From NCBI GenBank assembly GCA_016703065.1, contig JADJCU010000003.1:434001-498000 (forward strand): a DNA stretch of 64,000 nt, in the 5' to 3' direction. Shown one piece after another: positions 1 to 12,251 of the stretch (position 1 is its first letter; each line of letters starts with the position of its first letter). The notes below the pieces were generated by a model that was not told the DNA's origin, did not search any database, and saw nothing but the letters and a program-made list of their open reading frames with translations. The stretch comes from a bacterium (lineage in GTDB: Bacteria; Electryoneota; RPQS01). Position numbers and translations under genes: made by a program.

Positions 1-823
1 TCGTCAGCGCAAGCTCCTCATCTCCAAGCGGCGATCCATGAACCTTGGACGTACCTGCGCGATTTGGCGAACCAAATCCGATTTGCGTTTTGCATTTGAT
101 CAGCGTTGGCCGCTCGGTCTCAGCAATCCCCTCCACAATCGCCTGATTCACCTCTTCGGCGTCTAATCCATCGCACGCCAACACATGCCAGCCGTAACTC
201 GCGAATCGCGCGCCAACGTCTTCCGTGAATGCAATATCCGTCTTGCCGTCAATCGTGATTCCGTTATCATCATAGAGCAATACAATCGAGCCTAATCCAA
301 GATGTCCCGCCAGTGAAGCGGCCTCCGCTGCCACTCCTTCCATCAGATCTCCGTCCGAACAGATACCAAACACCCGAAAGTCGATCACCTCATGGTCGTC
401 GCGATTAAACATCGCCGCCAGCATCTCCCGCGCGATCGCCATTCCTACGATGTTGCCCACTCCCTGCCCCAACGGTCCCGTCGTTGCCTCAACTCCCGGA
501 GTCATGCCAAGCTCGGGGTGGCCCGGCGTAATGCTTCCCCACTGCCGAAAACTCTTAAGCTGTTCAATCGGCAACTCATATCCAGTCAGATGCAAGAGCG
601 AATAGAGCAACGCACACCCGTGTCCGGCCGACAGCACAAACCGGTCTCGATTGACCCACGCGGGATCCAACGGGTTATGCCGCAAGTGCTTTTGGTAAAT
701 CGAATAGCCCATCGCCGCAGCGCCCAGCGGCAATCCCGGGTGCCCCGAGTTGGCCGCCTGCACGGCGTCAATGGCGAGACCGCGAATGGTGTTAATGCAA
801 AGCCGATCCAAAACGTCTGACAT
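1..823 (-). CDS. tkt: Transketolase, N-terminal part (cut by window edge)
   Basis: Thiamine-diphosphate enzyme of the non-oxidative pentose phosphate pathway that moves two-carbon units between sugar phosphates. The frame is open from the ATG at 823-821 to the left edge, giving about 274 of the usual 630-670 residues. Visible family blocks in order are ANSGHPGLPLG near the N-terminus, RDRFVLSAGHG, GPLGQGVGNIVGMAIA, and the diphosphate/metal site SDGDLMEG followed by DDNGITIDG. A GGAG Shine-Dalgarno sequence lies six bases before the ATG. The catalytic pyrimidine-binding half lies outside the window. It is separated from the next gene on the same strand by a strong hairpin. Confidence 0.93.
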   Translation of the reverse strand, partial: MSDVLDRLCINTIRGLAIDAVQAANSGHPGLPLGAAAMGYSIYQKHLRHNPLDPAWVNRDRFVLSAGHGCALLYSLLHLTGYELPIEQLKSFRQWGSITPGHPELGMTPGVEATTGPLGQGVGNIVGMAIAREMLAAMFNRDDHEVIDFRVFGICSDGDLMEGVAAEAASLAGHLGLGSIVLLYDDNGITIDGKTDIAFTEDVGARFASYGWHVLACDGLDAEEVNQAIVEGIAETERPTLIKCKTQIGFGSPNRAGTSKVHGSPLGDEELALT

Positions 824-886
824 TCTATTCTCCAGTTGACCGTGCACAGGCAGGGGAGGCAAATACGATACCAACAAGGGCGAAAG

Positions 887-919
887 GACAAAGCGACGGA
901 TACGCTCCGTCGCTTTGTC
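887..919 (-). terminator. Hairpin terminator after the giant FN3 gene
   Basis: A perfect 14-bp stem (arms 887-900 and 906-919) with a 5-nt loop sits between the stop of the giant secreted protein and the transketolase start. The tail is only weakly T-rich, so it could also be a processing or stability hairpin. Confidence 0.6.
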
Positions 920-956
920 TTATCTAACGGCAAGTGGCCACCAGCGCCCCTTTACC

Positions 957-3900
957 TTATTTCATCAGCACCATCTTGCGGCTGGCCACGAAGTTACCGG
1001 CCTCAACTCGGTAAAGATACACACCGCTCGCCAGATTCGTCCCGTCGAACGACACCGTGTGATATCCCGCCGTGAAGTAGCCGTCGGCCAGACGCGCGAC
1101 CTCGCGACCCATGATATCATAGACGGTCAGCTTGACGTTCTGCGCCTCGGGCAGGCCAATCTGTATCTGCGTCAACGGATTGAACGGATTCGGGTAATTT
1201 GCTCCGAGCTCGTAGTTCAGCGGCACGATCGCATGGCCGAGAGCAGGCTTGTCGCCGCCGTCATCCGGAGTCGGTATCAACAGCTCTGCCGCATCGATAT
1301 TATCCGACAGCGAAGACAGCCAGAACTTGATCGTACCTTCACCAGCGCCGAGCACGTCAACGTCGCCGTCATTGTCATAGTCACCGGCATGAACCACCGA
1401 CGCCTGCGTCAAGGTCGAAGTCAGAACATTGCGATAGAACCGGTTGTCTGTATTTCTCCACCATGAAATCTCCTGATTCTCGTTGGCCGCAAGCAGAAGG
1501 TCGGCGCGGTCGTCAGCATCCATGTCCATCGCGTCCAGTTCACGCGGGAACGGGATCAGCGACGTCACATAGTTCAACTCTTGCGTCGCACCGTCCCACC
1601 AGGCGACCAGCGGTTCCTGCGCCACGCAGAAGTAGATATCCAGCACGTTGTCCGTATTGAGATAAGCGGCGTTAATATAAGACGCGCCATCCATATCTTC
1701 GGCCAGCACTGTGCGGGTGAAGACCTCGCTGCCGTTGTTGATGTACTTCGCGAACATCCCACCTTCAAATGCGGCGCCGAGAATGTCCATATCACCGTCG
1801 CCGTCTACGTCAACGACTTCTACCGATCGCGCACCGACAAAGTTATTGTCAATCACAAACCGTGTGAAGACCTCGTTGCCGTTGTTGCGCCACCAGCTGA
1901 TGTCATTGGCGTCGCAGGCCGCCGTCACGAGGTCCATATCGTTGTCGCCATCGACGTCTTCAATGACAACGTCTCGTGCGCCGTCATAGTTTGATGCAAT
2001 CACAACAACCACCGGGTTCAGCGTGCCGTTGCCGCGAATCCAAATCAGTTGATCCGCAAACTGTGCCACCGCCGCCGCATCATGGTCACCATCGCCGTCG
2101 ATGTCGGCCACGTCAATGCTTCGGGCGCCGTCCCAGTTGTCGAGGATGACGTGTGGCGTGAAGCCCACGACCCGTTATTCTCGTAAGCCACAATCTGATC
2201 AGCAAACATGCCGGTCGCGATTACGTCCGGATCGCCGTCGTTGTCACCGTCGAAGACTTCTGCGGCCATACAACCGAACAGAGTCTCCGTAACCGTAGCC
2301 ACACCGAAGACAATCGGATTGACCGCGACGCGGTAACCGTAAGTTACCGTGGAGGCCGTACCCGTGCCGCAGCCGTTAAACGCGCGAACCCGGTATTCAT
2401 ACTCTTCGCCCGGGGCTGCCGAGAAGTCTTCGTAACTGGTCTCATCAATGCCGACCGTGGCAATCACCTCCGCCGGGAAGCCGCGCAGGATCTCAAAGCC
2501 AGTCTCCTGCTGTACGTTGTTCCAGGTAAGATGTACCCGATCATTCAGCGTCGTTGAAGGCGGTCAGATTCGTAACCTGTGCAATCTGCGCGGCTGCGAA
2601 TCCGCTTATCGGCGGTGTAGACAGCGTGCCCAAACCGCACTGATTGACGCCGCCGCGCACCTGATAGTTGTACGACACACCGGGCGACGCCGTATTATCC
2701 GTGAAAGCCAAGACTCCTCCCGGACTCGTCCCCAACGGAACGTTGTTTCGATAGATCTCGTACGAGGTCGCTACCGCGATTTCATTCCACGTCACGATTA
2801 CCTCATTGCACAGTCCATCCGATGCCCCAACGCCTGTCGGAGCAGGCGGCAGCGGAATCGTCGAACCGGTCGCAGGAGTCGAGGTTGGGCCATTGCCGCA
2901 CGGGTTGTACGCGGTCACCGTGTAGTTGAAGACCGAGCCCGTTGCAACATTGTCCGTGAACGTAAACGTGCCTTGCTCAACCGTGTCCACCACCGTTGTG
3001 CCGCGGCGTACGATGTAGCCGGTTGCGAACGCCGTTCCCGTCCAATCGACGATGATCGTCGTACAGAATTCATGCGACGCTTCGACGTTGGTCACGGTTC
3101 CGGCGGTCGGCGCAGCCTGACCGAAATCACTCATGCATCCGCCTTCACCGCAGATATTGGATTTCGCACAGACCATATAGGTAGCCGGAGCCGCCAGCGG
3201 ACTTGTATCCGTCCACGTGCGTTCCACATTCACTGCGCTCGGTCCAAGCCGGTCAAGAATGTTGCCGTTGCGCTTGATGTACACCGTGTCTTGCCCATCG
3301 ATGCTGGCAAATGTGAACACGACATTTACGACTCCGCACGCGTTATCCGAAGCGAGCATTGCGCTCGGTCCGACCGGTGTCGGCGCCGTACGACCGGCAT
3401 CCGAACTCAACATGGAAATCGTGTCGCCCGGCGAACATACCCGCAATGCGCGAATCTGATAGGTGCTCTGCGGCCACACGCCGAGGTGATCATACGAAGC
3501 CGCGCTCGACGGGATTACCGCCAGCGTCACGTCGTTGCGCGAGATGCGGAACCAGTTCACGCCCTGCGCGCTGTATGGCGTCCACTGCATGCGGACACGG
3601 TCACAGAAGTTCTCTGACGCCGTGAAGCTCGCCACCGCCACCGGATACGTATTCGGCGTAACCGAGACGCCTGCGGACAGCGGTCCGACTTCGCAGCCGT
3701 TGTATGCCGCAACCTGCACCAGGCAATTCTGCGTATCCGCCGGGCAATACTGCATCGACGTGACATTCGCATTCACCGAGTCGACAATTACGCCGTCACA
3801 ATAAATGTAGAAACCGCTTTCGTTAGCAACGTTGCTCCAGCTAAGGTCGATACAGAAGCACGAGCTCGGCGTCGCCGTGATGCCCGTCACCTGCGTGAGC

Positions 3901-6900
3901 GTCGGAATCACCGTCACGGAATTGCTTTGGTTGGACTGCGTTCCCGTGCCGCACTGATTTGCCATCACGATGCGATACGTGTACGATCCCGCCGGAGGAT
4001 TCTCGTCGACGTACGTCGCCGTCGGGAACAGTACCGCTCCCACCTGCACGCCATTGCGCAAGACCCGCGATTCCGTAATCGGCGACGTGCTTGGCAGTGT
4101 CCATGTGACCGTCACATCACCGCAATGCTCTGCCGCAACGACAGTCGTCGCCACGCCCGGTACGGTCAATCCAATACCGGTCGCGGTTGCGCTCAACTCG
4201 CCGTTGCCGCAATCGTTATAGGCGCGCACATTGTACGTATGCGAACCCGTAATATTGTTGTCGACGTAGACCGTCACGTTGGCGCCTACGGTCGCAATCG
4301 GCGCACCGAAGTTGCCGTCGCGATAGATACGGAAGCCCAACTCGGACAGCTGATCCTCCCAATTCAGGCTGATTTGATTACACACGTCTACGGAGGCAAT
4401 GACGCCTGCAACGATCGGCGGAAACCATCGCCACAACACCTTGCGCCACCGGCCCGGCCTGACGAACACCGCACTCGTTGGCCGACCAAACGTAGTACTC
4501 ATACACAACGCCCGGAGTGGCCGTCGCATCGTCATACGTCGTGTCATTTGCCGGATTCTGCGCCAGCAGAACTTCGTTCCGGAAAATCAGATACTCTTCT
4601 TCGTCGTCCGAATCCAGCCACCTCAACTGAACAACTGAACAGTTCGTCGCAGACGCCGTCGTTCCTTCAACGGCCGTTGGAATATCGCGGCGGCAGCCGA
4701 CACTGGGGTTAGACGGCTGTCCCGCACCGCCAACATTGAACCCGCGCACCGTATAGCTGTAGCACTGACCGGGAGTCGGCGACATATCGCAGTAGCTAGT
4801 GACATCCGCGCCAACCGTATCATACGGCTGTGCCGCGCGCAGAATGACATAACCAGTCTCATTCTCGATATCCGTCCATGTCATGCAAATCTGCTCGCAA
4901 TCGTCATCCGTCGCCAGCAGATTCTGCACCTGTCCAAGGCTGAATACGGCAACACCCGCCGCCGTATCGGACAGAGCGCCGACGCCGCAAACGTTTGTCG
5001 CCCCGACGCTGTAGACGTACACTTGGCCCGGACTAACATTGATATCGCAGTAGCTCGTGTCATCGGCGCCGTTCGAAGCGTACAGTGCACCGTCGCGGTA
5101 GATATTGTAGGCTAATTCACCTTCCACGTCATCCCACGACAAACAGATTGTGCTGATTTGATTGTCGGTCGCCGTCAGTCCCGTCACCATTCCCGGGGTC
5201 TGCGCGCGCTGGCCGATAACTTCGTCCGAGGGTGCGCCCTCGTTGCAAACGTTAACTGCGGTTCCGGTATAGCTATGAGCAACGCCTTCCAAGACGCTAT
5301 TGTCAAAGAACATCGTGGTCGGCGCATTTATCTCGGCCAACACGCCCGCATTGCCTTCGCGGTAGAGGCGATAGCTCGTCGCGCCCGGATACGCTGCCCA
5401 CGTCACCAAAATGCCGCCGCAGCTATCCGCCGATGCGCTGATCATCACAAGCTGTCCCATCGTCGGAAGTCGCGTACCCTCGTCTGCAAGCGATGGCGCA
5501 GTCTCGCCGCAATTCGTGCTGAACGCCGTTACCGTGTAATCATACGTGCCGGAAGCCGGGACATCGACATATTCCAGCGTTCCCACCGGAACCGTTCCCG
5601 CCAGAGTCCCGTCACGATAGACACGGTACTCGGTCACATCGCCGGCGGCTGCGAGCCAGGTAACCGTAATATTGTCGCAGCTTCCATCGGTTGCCGTTAC
5701 GCCACTCGGCGGATTCGGTCCAAGCAGACGACTGCCGTTGTCGCCGCTCGACAGCGGCGACTGGCCGCACAGAACATCGTAGGCCGATACTGCATAGCTC
5801 TCCGTAGTGCCGGGCAGAATGCCGGTGTCCGTAAATTCCAAAACTGCTGCACCGACGAAGCCAATGGAATCGGTTCCGCGCCAGATCGTATAACCCGAGA
5901 AGGCGCCTGTTGAGGCAGACCAGGTCACATGAACATTGGAACACGACGTATCCGATGCAACGACGCCTTGCGGTGCCGTCGGCGACTGAAGAACAGTACC
6001 ATCTGCCGTCGCCGAATCAGACTCAATACAACCCGTCAAATTCGACAGCGTTACAAGCGCGTAATGCGTGCCGCCTAAAGAGGCTCCGGCATCGAAGAAC
6101 GATGTAGCTCCAATCGGTGCCGTCGCGATTTCAGAGCCGTTGCGATAAACAAGGAGCCCGTCATAGACACCCGTGTACGCATCCCAAGTCAATTCAACAC
6201 CGTCGCACCGGTTGTTTGACGCGGCGAAATTAGACACCGGCTCCGGCTGCGCGAAGAGCTGATACGACGCGTATTCCGGCGTGCCGGTTCCACAAAAGCT
6301 CGAATACGAAGCAACGCCAACTGAATAGATTCCCGGCCCGCCTGCGGGCACAAACACATATTGCAGGTTCGTTGTGTAGTCGATGCTATCTTCCGCAAGG
6401 AAGATAACATATCCTTCCACAGCTCCGCTTGCCGCTTGCCACATCACTGTGATGCTGTCGCAGCTGTTGCCATCGGTAACAAGATTGACCGGCGGACCGG
6501 CGGATTCGACCTTATTGCCTTCATCCGTTGCGCTGGGCGCGGAATTCCCGCAGGTTTCGCTGTACGCAAAGACGCTGTACTCATGCACCGTGCTGTTTTC
6601 CGGATCATGCTCAAGACTCAGAGTCCCCGGCAGGACCGAAGCGATATTGAAACCGTCTTCAAGAATTGTATAACCGTCCACATCGCCGCTCGCGGCGCTC
6701 CATGTGATGTACACGAAATCGCACGATGTATCCGACGCGGCGACGTTGGTCGGCGTGGTCGGCGCTTGCGGTACTGCGACCGTGATGACGTTACTCGTAT
6801 CGCCTGCGCCGCACTCGTTCTGGGGTATCGCATAGAACTGCCAGTCCGCCGGGCCATTACCCGTGATGATCGTTGTCCCGGTCAACCAAGCGGCAAAAGA

Positions 6901-9387
6901 CCCTTGGTATACGCCATTCGCGTATACGTCTAAGTTGTCCGCATCGGGCGGCGACGTCCAAGTCAATTGGACGCTATTGCAATCCGTGCTCGTTCCCGCA
7001 AGGTCACTGAATGTTCCCGGAACCTGATTGCGTTGCGCGATGAGAACATCGGAAGTGTCACCGCGTCCGCATTCATTGGCGCATATCGCGTAATACGTAT
7101 GCGGCAAACCGTCCGGCGGCGTAGAAACCGTCGTACCGGTCGCCCCACTGACCACCGGAATCGCGGCCATCACCGCACCATCCCTGAAGAGCAGCATCGT
7201 GTCCGCAAAGGTCCCGCTGGTCCACGCAAAATGCACGTCCGTGCACGTTACCGAATCCACCGATAGCGTCGGCGTTCCCGGCAACGGAGCCAACTGTCCA
7301 TTGTCTGGAACCAACGCGGTTGCCGGGCCTCCCGGTCCGGTCGCGCGAACATTGTAAGAATAGACCGAATCGCGCACCGCGGTTAAATCGTCATATGTCG
7401 TGACATTAACCCCAACGCTGCCGATCATCGTGCCATTGCGCAGAATTTCATGTCCCGTTTCTTGCGGTGCCGTGTTGTTATCGGTCCAGGTCACACGCAC
7501 GAACGTACAATTCGTATCCGAAGCCAAAACGTTCGTCGGCGCATTCAGATTGGCCAGTACCCGACCGGAGTCTACTGCGGAGGTGTCGCCGTCGCCGCAA
7601 TCATTGAACGCCAGAACCGAGTAAGCATAAACTTGTCCGGGAACCACTCCCAGATCGTCGTAAGTCGTGATATCCGCGCCCACGCTCGCATAGGTCGCGC
7701 CGTTGCGCAAGACACGATAGCCCGTTTCGCGAATTGTGTTCACCCAGAGGACCGTTACCCGGTCCGGCAGGTTGTCGGATGCGCTCGTAATCGTTACCGT
7801 CGGCGGCACCTGCTTACGGACACCGGTTCCCGCAGAAATGAACGAGCTTGGTCCGCACTGGTTATATGACGCGACTGAGTACGAGTAGATCGTCCCGGGC
7901 ACAGCCGTCGAATCGTTGAAGCTGGTCGCGCCAGCACCTACCGAATCAATGCTAGTCCCGCCCCGCTGGATAATGAATCCAAGCTCATTCGTGCTGTTGT
8001 CCGTCCACGTGATCGCCACATGCGAACAGTGCAGCGAGTCACTGGCGTTTAGCGACGTCGGAGGTGGCGGCGGATCAATATCCGACCCATTTGCAGGAAG
8101 CGACGCCGCGCTCTCTTCGCACGCCGTCGGATTCGGCTCTATGATCGCAATCACCGTATACGCGTTCAACGTCTCCGGACTTGGCGGCTCATGCACAAGG
8201 AATGTATCAACAGGTGTACCAATACTCGTCACACCGTCCCGCATGACCCGGTAGCCAGTCGCTCCCGTTACGCGGTTCCATCGAATCGTGACTGCACACT
8301 GTCCTGTCGTCGCAGTGACGCCCGTCGGCGTCGCCGGCGCAATCGCCGCGCGGCCCGAGTCACCAGCCGAAACCGAACCCAAAAGGCATTCGGTATTCCA
8401 TCCCCGCACCGTGAAGAACCCGGTCGCCGAGGTCGCCAGCGTTATCGTATCGCTATTAGGTTGTCCCTGAATACCAACTAACTGGTTTCCAACTTCGACT
8501 CCGTTGCGGAAAATCTTGAATGAGTCAACTGTAGTAACGTTGTTCGGGTTGGTCCACGAAACGATTACGTTGCCGCACCGATCATCCGTTGCCGTACAAG
8601 CAGCCGGACTTACAGCAGGCGGGAACCGCGTGCCGTTATCATCTGTGGTGTTGGAGAAGCACGTATCCCCGGCGCTGATCTTCCGCGCGCGAATCAGGTA
8701 CCCATACTCGCCAACCGGAGCATCGCTATAGACATACGGAGTCTGCGTCTTTCCGACCGTCTCAACGAGCGTGTCCAAGGCGCTTTGGAATATCTGCAAC
8801 GAGTCCACATCCGGATCGAGATCGTACGGCGTCCACGTAAATGTGACCGACGTACAGGAATTCTCGCTCGCTGCAAAATTCACGACCGATGGCGGATTAA
8901 TACAGCCACCGCACGGTTCCTCCACACACACCCACATCCCGTTCATGTCGATTTCCTGATAGCCGTCGACAATCGTGAACGAGTTTGTCCGCCAATAGCG
9001 ATCAGAGTCGGGCACACAAATGCGCAGCCAATACCGGGACGGCTGCGGCGTATTTGTCGGTATCGTGAAATTCACCAGAGTGTAGAAACCACCCTCACAC
9101 CCTATCACCTCAAGACCGTTCATCGGGAACGTATTGAAGTTACATTCGCCGAAACCATTTCCTACGACAGGCTGCTGGTCCAGCGAATCGGGGCCGTTGT
9201 TATTCTGATCCCAATAGACCTCAACGTTCGTTCCGTCGGGCAATGGATCGCCTGCGAAGCCGCACATATTGGATAGCGCAGGCCGCTGGCACTCTTCGTT
9301 GTAGAAGAACCCTGCGTTAAACTGCGCATTCGCGAACCCGGACAGAAGCAACATGCATCCGGTGAAAAGCAACATCTTGAACTTCAT
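957..9387 (-). CDS. Giant secreted protein: ~25 FN3-like repeats, FG-GAP repeats, T9SS sorting tail (three frame breaks)
   Basis: About 2,800 residues once three frame breaks are bridged, near 4425-4435, 2543-2548 and 2172-2178. At each break the next frame resumes the same repeat without loss. The N-terminus is a signal peptide (MKFKMLLFTGCMLLLSGFANA). It is followed by a Cys-rich region and then about 25 fibronectin-III-like modules of ~95 residues. Most modules open with a Cys before the first beta strand (pattern ASDxxC...VTW) and close with NxCGxG, which suggests one disulfide per module. Near the C-terminus are FG-GAP/VCBS-like repeats (DVDGDGDMDILGA). The last ~80 residues are a T9SS sorting domain (NYPNPFNP, YDIMGREVARL, SGVYLYRVEAG). 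Likely a surface adhesin or matrix protein; substrate unknown. The breaks look like base-calling errors, although recent pseudogenisation cannot be excluded. Confidence 0.85.
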
Positions 9388-9675
9388 CTGGAGACCTCCA
9401 CAACATAGAACTTTTCAGGGGACACCGGCGCCGTCAGGAACTCACGCAATGGCCGCAGGGTTTGGGTATTAGGGGGGAGGGTGCGGCAGCAAGCCAGCCT
9501 GCCGTGTAGCGAGGTGAGGAGCGATTCGGCTCTTCCCACGGGAATGTGACGAGAGTCCCGAGCCATGTCTTGCATATCCTCGTTCAGGTGATTATCTTTG
9601 ATTGATTTAGACAAAATGACGAATACCCTGCGTCGAAGCGATTCCATGCAGGGCTTAGAAAGATAACCATTTCTC

Positions 9676-10701
9676 GTGAAGCAGTCAACCCTAAAGCCCC
9701 CGCAAGTGTTACGAAATTCGAGTCTTGCCGCACCTGTAGCGGGATTGCGACACAATGCGCAAGCCCTTGGTTTTTGCAGCGCCAGCCGTCGATGTCCCGG
9801 ATCGGTTCTTCTCCTGCTTGTAATTGTTTTTTCATCGATTACTTATGCCACGCCGCACCGAGTGACCGAAAAGGCCGGTCGAGGCTGCAGCTCCCCACTC
9901 TGGGGCTTCAACGATCAGCTGATCGCCTACACGACAATCGACCTCGATGCCCTCTTCGTTATCCAACCCGGAGACTCCGGCACACGCATAAAACAACAGC
10001 TCCAGTATCAAGTCGCTCAGGCCGCCGGCGTTGGACGTCGCTTCATCTTCGATCCCTCGGCCGAGCGCCTGATCTATCGCCGCACTGCTGCCGCCCTGAA
10101 AACTCAGCCGGATAGACTGGTCGCCACCCCGTTTAATTCAAACGAAAACAAAATGCTGACGTCAAACGTGACGTCGATTCTCGGCCCCTATCGCATCGGC
10201 TCGACCGTATACTACCGCGCCTCCCTCGAGGAGCCGCTCATCGACCTTGAGGGTAAAGAACGCGTCGACGGCGCTTACCTCGACGATGGCGAACTCGAGG
10301 TAAAGAATGCCGAGGGCAAAACCGTCTTCACCTCCCCGTCCGAACAAATCGTAGAGGGCTTCGAGCGCTCGCCCGATGGTGAATGGATCGCCTTCGTCTA
10401 CCGCACCGGCGAAGCACGCCTGCTTGGGGTCGTCGAAGTCAGCGGAGGCAAACTCCTCGAGCTGGGTAAGGGCCGGTGGCCCTCCTGGTCCGGCGACTCC
10501 AACCGCTTGGTCTACGTCGTCGACAAACCGGGCATGAAGTTCGCCGACATCGTGGTGTACGATCTGCAAAGCGCGCAGAGTCGCTCGGTCCAGGGCCTGA
10601 ATCAGTTCTGGCCGGACGAACCGGCCCTGAACCATCTCGGCACGGAAGTCGCGTTCGTGCACGACGGCGAAATCTACGTCACCGAAGTCCCCGGGTTCTA
10701 A
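9676..10701 (+). CDS. Exported TolB/WD40-like beta-propeller protein
   Basis: Up to 341 residues. The frame opens at a GTG at 9676, but a hydrophobic segment (SVLLLLVIVFSSITYA) ends only near residue 58, so the true start is probably downstream or lost to a small error. The remainder has repeated motifs of TolB-type propellers: SPDGEWIAFVYR, WPSWSGDSNRLVYVVDK, DIVVYDLQS and HLGTEVAFVHDGEIYV. Such proteins usually act in the periplasm as interaction scaffolds. It is divergent from the giant FN3 gene and convergent with hisC, with which it shares a terminator. No enzymatic residues are recognisable. Confidence 0.7.
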   Translation: MKQSTLKPPQVLRNSSLAAPVAGLRHNAQALGFCSASRRCPGSVLLLLVIVFSSITYATPHRVTEKAGRGCSSPLWGFNDQLIAYTTIDLDALFVIQPGDSGTRIKQQLQYQVAQAAGVGRRFIFDPSAERLIYRRTAAALKTQPDRLVATPFNSNENKMLTSNVTSILGPYRIGSTVYYRASLEEPLIDLEGKERVDGAYLDDGELEVKNAEGKTVFTSPSEQIVEGFERSPDGEWIAFVYRTGEARLLGVVEVSGGKLLELGKGRWPSWSGDSNRLVYVVDKPGMKFADIVVYDLQSAQSRSVQGLNQFWPDEPALNHLGTEVAFVHDGEIYVTEVPGF

Positions 10702-10721
10702 AAAGTCAATTCTGCTCACGC

Positions 10722-10751
10722 AAAAGCCCCGGGCGTTCCCCGGGGCTTTTT
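10722..10751. terminator. Bidirectional terminator between propeller gene and hisC
   Basis: GC-rich stem AAAAGCCCCGGG / CCCGGGGCTTTT with A-run and T-run on opposite sides, placed between convergent genes, so it can serve both. Confidence 0.85.
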
Positions 10752-10812
10752 ATCTTCGTCGCGGCGGCAGGTGTCTCCACCTGGCCCGCTCAACGGGAGT
10801 CGCAAGTCACGT

Positions 10813-11906
10813 TTATGCCCGCGCCATGCACATGTCCCGCAGCGCTTCCGCCAGGAATTCGTTCTGCTCCGGTGTGCCAATCGTAATGCGCACGCAGTGC
10901 GGCAGCATGAAACCGCGTAATGGCCTGACAATCACGCCGCGCCGCTCCAGGTCATCCGAGAATTTCAACGCCTTCTCTTCAGTGTCGAATGGCAGCATAA
11001 AGAAATTCGCCGCTGAAGGCACATACGTGAGTCCTAACTCGTCGTAGAGCTTCGGCATCGCGAGTCGCCCATCATGATTCGTCTTCTGCGTGAACGTCAA
11101 GAACTCCGTGTCGTCCAGCGCGCCCGCTCCCGCTGCCTGCGCAATACTCGAAGGCTCAAACGGCAGCTTGACTTTCAACACATTGCGGCACAAATCCTCA
11201 TGCGCAAATCCGTAACCGATGCGCACGGAAGCCAATCCGTACGCCTTCGAAAACGTCCGTAATGTGATAACATTATCGAGCCGGTACGTCATCGAGTCCG
11301 GATAGTCGTCAAACTCCTGCGCATACTCACAGTAGGCCTCATCGAGAATCACGAGCGTCCGCGTCGGTACGCGCGTCATGAACTTCTCGAATTCTCTCTT
11401 CGTGAAATAAGTGCCCGTCGGATTGTTCGGATTCGAGAGATAGATGATCTTCGTCTTCGGCGTGATGGCGTCAGCCATCGCTTCGAGATCGTAGTGGAAA
11501 TCCTTCAGCGGCATCGCCACGAGCTTCACGCCGCGCGACCACGCCGCGACATAAATCCCGATGAACGTTCCCGCGACCGTCAGCACCTCTTCGTCGTCGC
11601 ACATAAACGTGCGCACGATATTCGCAAGAATAGATTCCGAGCCGTTCCCCACGACAACGTTGTCCAGCTTGACTTCGTAGAGTTTCGCAAGTTTGCTCCG
11701 CAGCATCAGCCCGCCGTCGGGATAGAGCTGAATGTCATGGTACGATTCTTTGGCCGCTGCGATTCCTTTCGGCGACGAGCCAATTGGATTTTCGTTTGAC
11801 GCGAGCTTAATAATCCGGTCGAGCCCATACTGCTCGCGGATCATTTCAGGCGACTTCCCGGCTTGTAGGGGATTAGGCTTTCAATGTAGGGTGGTACTAA
11901 TGTCAT
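10813..11906 (-). CDS. hisC: Histidinol-phosphate aminotransferase (one frame break near the N-terminus)
   Basis: PLP-dependent class-II aminotransferase that converts imidazole-acetol phosphate and glutamate to histidinol phosphate in histidine synthesis. The uninterrupted frame begins at 11844 and lacks the usual first ~20 residues. These are encoded just upstream in another frame, starting at the ATG at 11906-11904 (MTLVPPYIESLIPYKPGK), and join after a one-base loss near 11855-11862 (GGGAAG). The restored length of ~364 residues is normal for HisC. Visible motifs are KLASNENPIGSSP, the cofactor region YLSNPNNPTGTYF and ILDEAYCEYA, the PLP-lysine segment RTFSKAYGLASVRIGYG, and the C-terminal arginine motif VRITIGTPEQN. 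It stands alone, with no other his genes around it. Confidence 0.9.
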
Positions 11907-12113
11907 AAGTGAGTTTCTGATATCAATATTCTGATCTCCCCTCGGTCTGCCGGGGGAGTAAGGGGGTCAAGCTGATTAACAAATTCTACAAATGCCGCGA
12001 CTAACCGCCAAAAACACAATAAGTAGCATTGCAATACCAGCGCGTATCATAGGACGTCTCCGTGTCGTAATCAGCGCTGGAACCTTCCACAGTAATCTAT
12101 ACCGTCCTCAGGC

Positions 12114-12147
12114 AAAAATCAAGCGCCTCCATTTCGGGAGGCGCTTG
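12114..12147 (-). terminator. Terminator of the TonB/DUF4249 operon
   Basis: A perfect 11-bp stem (12120-12130 with 12137-12147, 6-nt loop) followed on the minus strand by ATTTTTG. It lies about 100 nt after the DUF4249 gene. Confidence 0.85.
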
Positions 12148-12251
12148 AACCTTTAAGTCAATACTCTTTAGTGACTTGGCATCCACAATCTTCCGCGGTT
12201 AAGCGACTCTTCGCCGTTCTCATCGCCCGCCGAATCGGTACCGCTCGGCCG

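Noticed and set aside
392..933. Plus- and minus-strand ORFs over the transketolase region
   Set aside because: Out-of-frame shadows; the open transketolase frame to the window edge has all family motifs.
9384..9835. Small minus-strand ORFs upstream of the giant FN3 gene
   Set aside because: No protein-like composition, and they overlap the divergent promoter region of two genes.
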